NCBI GenBank assembly: GCA_963978905.1
Contig: OZ022260.1
Coordinates: 15,055,725 to 15,119,724 of the forward strand
Length of the DNA: 64,000 bases
DNA from: Trichostrongylus colubriformis
Lineage: Eukaryota > Nematoda > Chromadorea > Rhabditida > Trichostrongylidae
Direction of reading: 5' to 3'
Shown here: one piece after another, positions 59,682 through 64,000 of the stretch
How positions within the stretch are numbered: position 1 is the stretch's first letter
Layout of the letters: every line of letters starts with the position of its first letter
Program-made: the position numbers and the translations under genes
Notes under the pieces: generated by a model
What the model was told of the DNA's origin: nothing
The model's database searches: none
Seen by the model: the letters and a program-made list of their open reading frames with translations, nothing else

Positions 59682-62600
59682 ATGATTTCGTGGACAGTGG
59701 TGATGGCGATTCTTGGTGTTCGCGTTCTTTCAATCGCTGAAACGGCTGTTATCGAAAAAGCGAACGTTCTTGAGTCACCAAGAGGTGAGCTCGGACGATT
59801 TCACTCAGAGAACACCGTCCGTAGCTAATTTCCGGACGGTTTCACTGACCCAGAAATTACCCCTCGCACCTCGCCGTTGCACTACGAGAATTCTAGTTAG
59901 TCTCGCGCGAAATTACCGTGAGGCACCTTAACTCCGTGTTTCACAAGGGTAGACTGTCCACATGGGAATCGAACGGCTTTGAGAAGGTGATCGATACCGA
60001 CAAATTTTTTGAATAAGGGATTACAGAAATTATTTAAATTGAAAATGCTTTTTTTGCAAAAGCACTGACTTCTACATCGGCTAGCCCCGCAAGTCATTAT
60101 AAAGGTCAAATCGCATCCACCGTCTACCACGATTCTGAATGGAACTAGAATATGCGGCGCATTCCAAAGAAGGAATTGATTAACAGAATCTTCAAAACTT
60201 AAAACCCTATGTACACTGAAGAAGCCCAAAAATCATTTACGGGTCCTGTGTACGAGATTTCATTTTTACTGGATGGTTTGGTAGGGGCGTGCATCGTTAG
60301 GAAGGGAATTCGCAAAGCGGTGTGCAGCGCGTACATGTAGGCTAGGTACCGCATACAGTTGACCGTACCATAGGGATTGAGCCTCAAATAAAGAAAGAGA
60401 TGGCAATCGACCTGGGATCGAGCAGCAAACGGCTCTCCTAGCTAGAATGCATTGCCTATCTAGCTCGCCAACGCTGCGTTGCTAAATCCGGTCTTAAAGG
60501 CACATTATAGGATTATTGGGGTATTACAGGTCCTGCCGTAGTCAGATAGTGCGACCACGGCCAGTAGGCTGGACTTTTACCATGGATGTCCCTTCTTAGA
60601 GCGTAAGGAGCCAAAGAAACAAGCACAACTTCACCAGGCAGCCCAGGCCTGGCCACACTAGACGTGTTGGCAACGACGGTGGCATCGGTGGCAAGAACGT
60701 GGTAAATGAGGCCTACGACTTGTGCGATAATATTAGGTTGTTCGGAAAGAAATGCGCGTTTTTTTGTCCATCTATTTCTCTTCTACTACAGAAGATTTTG
60801 TAAAACAGTTTTGTCTGTAAGAAAGAGAATTTTATTGCGCATCTTTTAAAATACTTTTATCTATATCTACTAGTTTTTTTTTCGAAGAAAAAATTCAGAA
60901 AAGAATTTCAATTTTTTTCAAAATTTTGAAAAAAAATTTCAAAAAAATGCGAGATTCAATGCAATAAGCGGTAAATATTTGTCGCCATGCGTATAACGTT
61001 TGCAGAAAGATTTGGCTGTATAAAGTGTCGGGCAAAGTTCCAGCGTTTAAAAAACGGTAATGAAAGCTTGGATGACGAAGAACATGGAAGTCGGCCTCAA
61101 GTCGTTGAAACTTTTTTTTTCTTTGAAAAAAACCAAGTAGACATAGACAAAGATATATGAAAAGATGCACAATAGAAATCTCTTTCTAATAGATTGAACT
61201 GTTTTGAAGAATCTTTTATAGTAGGAGAGAAAAATGGACAAATTCAACGCGCATTTCTTTCCGAACAACCTAATATAAGACGAGGAAGGGATGCTAATGA
61301 TAAAGGAGACGTTGACATGAGGAAACTGTTGACATCCTTGAGTTCCTTACGATACTGTCCAGTGACCACTCTTCAAAGGCTCGTTTTCACTCGCTGATCT
61401 CGTCCGAAGCCATTTGTCAAAAGGCCGGGGCTTGTTTCGGATTCTCGTTGTCGATGTCCGCAGAACCTCTAATTTCATTCATATTTCAGTGCTATAACCC
61501 ATTCAAGGTAATGTGTGTTCAACACGCTTACCCGGAACAAGATGCACATGCTATATTATGCAGTAAAAGGAAATAAAAGTTGTTTTTTATAACAACCTTT
61601 ACAAAGAATACTTGGTAGTGACTGAGGTGGTGGTGGGGGAGGGGGGTCACTTCACTGTACTGTGCGTCTCTAACGCTAATATTCAGGGCACAAAAGGGTA
61701 TGCATACTTAGCACCATTCAATTATCACTACTTCAAACACCGCAGGTTGATTAAAAATGATTTTCGCTGAGAGTTTGCCTACTGGGATTACTTGGGGCAC
61801 TGATCACAATCATGATATCCATTTCTGGCGTTGGCACCAACTTGGCGAAAGTGCATTCAATTGGTGCTACAATTTTTTCTTACCGGTTGCTTGGAACGTT
61901 GATCATTACGAGCAATATGACAGTGGGAATGCTGGCACCGTATGGCGATGCAGAAATTATAGCAAGCTAGTGATTGTAGGAAGTACCACGTAAAAGACGA
62001 CCGCGAGAACATGAAAATACCCCCTAGGCTAGATTAGCATTACCCAGAGTCAAATGAAGAAGGCTGGGGCCATCTTGGAGCAAAACGGCGATCACACTGA
62101 AAGTGAATGTCATATTCGTAATCAGCATTCTGAGTTACCCCTACATTACGGAAAAAAGAAATTTAGTGATAAAAATTTGTTGCACTAGTGTAATTGGTGT
62201 AATTACACCAAATTAGGGGTAACGGCAAAACGCAGGTCATTTCCGTGATAAACCCCCCTAATAACTTCCATGGCAAATTTCAGCAAACTTTTCGTTTTTT
62301 TTTCGCCAGCTCACGGTTTGTGGTGTAGTGGTAGTTGGGAAGTGCCCAATATTCCTTCACAGGAACATGAATAGTTAAAAATGGGTGTGTGCACTAATGA
62401 CGGAAAATCGCTTGGCGGGGTCGCACTCGCGGCGCCATCAGCGCGACTTGCCGAATCCCTTAGGAGCCCGGCAGAGCATGGCTGTGTCACTTCTGCACTT
62501 CCACCCACGCAACTGCGTCGCTTGACGGCTGCCATGCCCTGCCACTGATACTCCCACCCGCCGAGCCGCTCGGAGCGGGCGGCCACGCGATTTCCCGTCA

Positions 62601-63290
62601 TAAGTGCACACACCCGTTGAAAATAGCAACTTATTTAATCCCAACGCCCTTGTCATATTAATGTAATAGGGTGCTCGTAATACATATGTTACCATTTCAG
62701 AATACTATGAACGGATAAAAAACATACCAGTAGACGATATCACGCAAGAAGTGGATGGTGAGTGATGTATTTGTGTTTCTAGCTTTTGGGCATCGTATAT
62801 ACTTTGCGTTACTGGCGGCGACTGTCATGTGCCCGCCGCGGATGACGGCGACATTCTAGCGTCTTCCAGTCGACCTAACCATGTATACTTTAGTATGATA
62901 ATCTCGGCGAAAGCTCACGAATTCGAGTTCGAATTTTTGGCATTGTTCCAAACTACGGCACGGTGTCGGCATCGCATTGTCGCCGGCGCCGGTGCCGCAA
63001 ACTATGAACGCGACCTTTCGAGTACTTACGTGATGGGTGCACAGAATCACATCTTACAGACCGATCTGATGCTTTACAACGGATACTACTCAACAATCCA
63101 TTATTACGACAACTTTCTATGTTCACCACCAGCTCGACTCAATCATGGTTAGTCAGTTTTTTCATAGGACCCGACACAGTAACACCGAGTCCATTCTATC
63201 TAGAATTTTCAGAATACTCTGTACTTTTCCCTTGAAAATTGATATTTCAGGAACTTAAACCCGCCAGAAAAGAAGGTGCAAATACAAAAG
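59682..63290 (+). CDS. Secreted or lumenal protein of unknown family, 5' part
   Basis: Four exons join in phase: 59682-59784 (phase 1, G|GTGAGC), 62701-62757 (CCATTTCAG / G|GTGAGT), 63060-63147 (TCTTACAG / TG|GTTAGT) and 63251-63290 (ATATTTCAG / AAG|GTAAGA), giving 96 codons so far. Residues 1-20 (MISWTVVMAILGVRVLSIAE) form a signal peptide. The rest is polar and acidic-basic mixed: YYERIKNIPVDDITQEVD, then LQRILLNNPLLRQLSMF, then WNLNPPEKKVQIQ. No cysteine lies after the signal, so this may be a pro-region. It most likely continues right of the window. Intron 1 holds a mariner relic and SINE debris. I do not recognise the family. Confidence 0.6.
60056..60168 (+). repeat. SINE-like element, family B, body fragment
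   Basis: Inverse of the family-B body (gcactgacttctacatcggc, gcaagtcattata, ggaatgcgccgcat on the other strand). The tRNA-like head is missing. Confidence 0.5.
60733..61273 (+). mobile_element. Mariner relic, 0.54 kb
   Basis: Ends ttaggttgttcggaaagaaa / tttctttccgaacaacctaa with TA on both sides. Inside, a plus frame still reads LKNGNESLDDEEHGSRP, the linker after the mariner helix-turn-helix. The catalytic part is absent. It lies in intron 1 of the secreted-protein gene. Confidence 0.85.
61390..61515. repeat. Dispersed repeat, family R6 (copy 2)
   Basis: Same block order as 23521-23700 (tgatctcgtc, acctctaatttcattc, aacccattcaaggtaat). Confidence 0.5.
61757..61993 (+). other. Unassigned 78-codon frame rich in Trp
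   Basis: ATG to TAA with five Trp in 78 residues (GITWGTDHNHD, FWRWHQLGE). It sits inside intron 1 of the secreted-protein gene on the same strand, without splice phase to fit it as an exon. Possibly chance or repeat-derived. Confidence 0.2.
62388..62622. repeat. Fold-back MITE, family M3 (copy 4)
   Basis: gggtgtgtgcactaatgacgg ends return as cgtcataagtgcacacaccc, and the block ggtcgcactcgcggcgcca is subterminal. Confidence 0.8.
62786..63025. repeat. M1-like MITE inside intron 2 of the secreted-protein gene
   Basis: atactttgcgttactggcgg at the left and ccggtgccgcaaactatgaa at the right form the arms; the core is diverged from the other M1 copies. Confidence 0.55.
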
Positions 63291-63294
63291 GTAA

Positions 63295-64000
63295 GAGCAG
63301 ATCGGTGACGATTTGTACTCTTAAAGGAAGATCAGGGATTAGACATCAGTAGCGACCTACGGTGCTCGCCATGCACCTGTTCTTTTATTAGAAGGTTTAG
63401 GGTGAAATGAAATAGTGCCCGCTCTAAATTTTAATTTTTGAAAATCGGACAATGCACACAATTGGGTGGACGCTCGCTACCCTACTACTGGATTCAGCCG
63501 TTGTAGGCTGCATTCATACCTAGCGACGCAATCCCTGCGATTACGATCGACGGAATGCACCGGCAATGTAGGCTCTGCATTCGATATTTTGGGGTGCGCA
63601 GAAGCCACAACAATTGTGCAGTTGCCACGCTAGTGGGCGCACCGCGTCTTTGTGTCGCGGACGAGTTGCCACCTGTATTATTCGAATATGAATATTGAAA
63701 GGATAGCAGAAACATCCATACAATGAAGGAGGTAGGGACGCCGACCGAGAGCAAATTCGACCCTTTGGCGCGCGGAAGCAAGCCTTCCGGAAAATTCTCT
63801 TGGTACACATTTGGCGTGTTCAAGCATGCCAACGCAGGAGGTGAGCAACCCAGACGCTTTCGACAATCGGCTGCTACAGCAATCAGGTTTTCGTGGCAGG
63901 ACCAACACATGCTTCCTTACGTCCTCCAAGGCTTTGGGTTTGGTTTGCTTACCTCAAACACATAGAACGAAGGAATTAAGTTAAAAGCAGATGTTTTAAT
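63295..64000. other. Right edge, no further exon confirmed
   Basis: An M1-like left arm (tgcattcatacctagcgacg) starts at 63509. Both strands are open over 63540-63960 (minus up to 138 codons). A plus segment 63715-63839 ending at GGAG|GTGAGC could be the next exon of the secreted-protein gene but has no convincing acceptor. Confidence 0.3.

Noticed and set aside
1..64000. CRISPR arrays, prokaryotic operons, rRNA genes
   Set aside because: No regularly spaced direct repeats and no rRNA sequence seen; the intron-rich genes show the DNA is from an animal.

Overview
The window is nuclear DNA of a nematode, most likely a clade V strongylid (hookworm-like) worm. Genes are split into short exons joined by introns ending in TTTTCAG-type acceptors. 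Several first exons sit directly behind a TTTCAG acceptor with no upstream coding exon, as expected for spliced-leader trans-splicing. Intergenic and intronic DNA is dense with small inverted-repeat elements, tRNA-derived SINE-like repeats and mariner relics. Most open frames in such DNA are chance, so I built gene models from splice sites, reading phase and family motifs.

Layout. 1-1934 (-): 5' part of a Ctr-type copper transporter that runs off the left edge. 1949-10633: no supported gene; fold-back elements. 10634-11585 (+): a complete three-exon gene for a macin-type cysteine-rich antimicrobial peptide. 12902-15648 (-): six exons of DPH6, diphthine-ammonia ligase; the last exon was not found. 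17119-20288 (-): complete akirin. 20300-25840: repeats only. 25851-34458 (+): a complete ten-exon paraoxonase/arylesterase that keeps every calcium-binding and catalytic residue I could check. 35362-40235 (-): a second paraoxonase-family gene, tail to tail with the first, in which those residues are replaced; it resembles the MEC-6 type of non-catalytic chaperone. 40300-59600: mostly repeats (SINEs, a fold-back element of about 810 bp, MITEs) with a few orphan exon-like frames. 59682 to at least 63290 (+): first four exons of a secreted protein I do not recognise; it probably continues beyond the window.

Functional themes. The copper transporter, DPH6 (last step of diphthamide formation on elongation factor 2) and akirin are housekeeping or regulatory genes. 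The macin is a secreted defence effector. The two paraoxonase-family proteins share an N-terminal membrane anchor and appear to be an old duplicate pair in which one copy stayed enzymatic and the other did not. I recall akirin and paraoxonase-like genes also being close together in C. elegans (E01A2 cosmid), which would make this conserved gene order; this was not checked.

The most interesting items are the macin gene, the catalytic/non-catalytic paraoxonase pair, a GC-AG intron in DPH6, the large fold-back element at 47316-48127 whose inner ends look like tRNA promoters, and the unrecognised secreted precursor at the right end.
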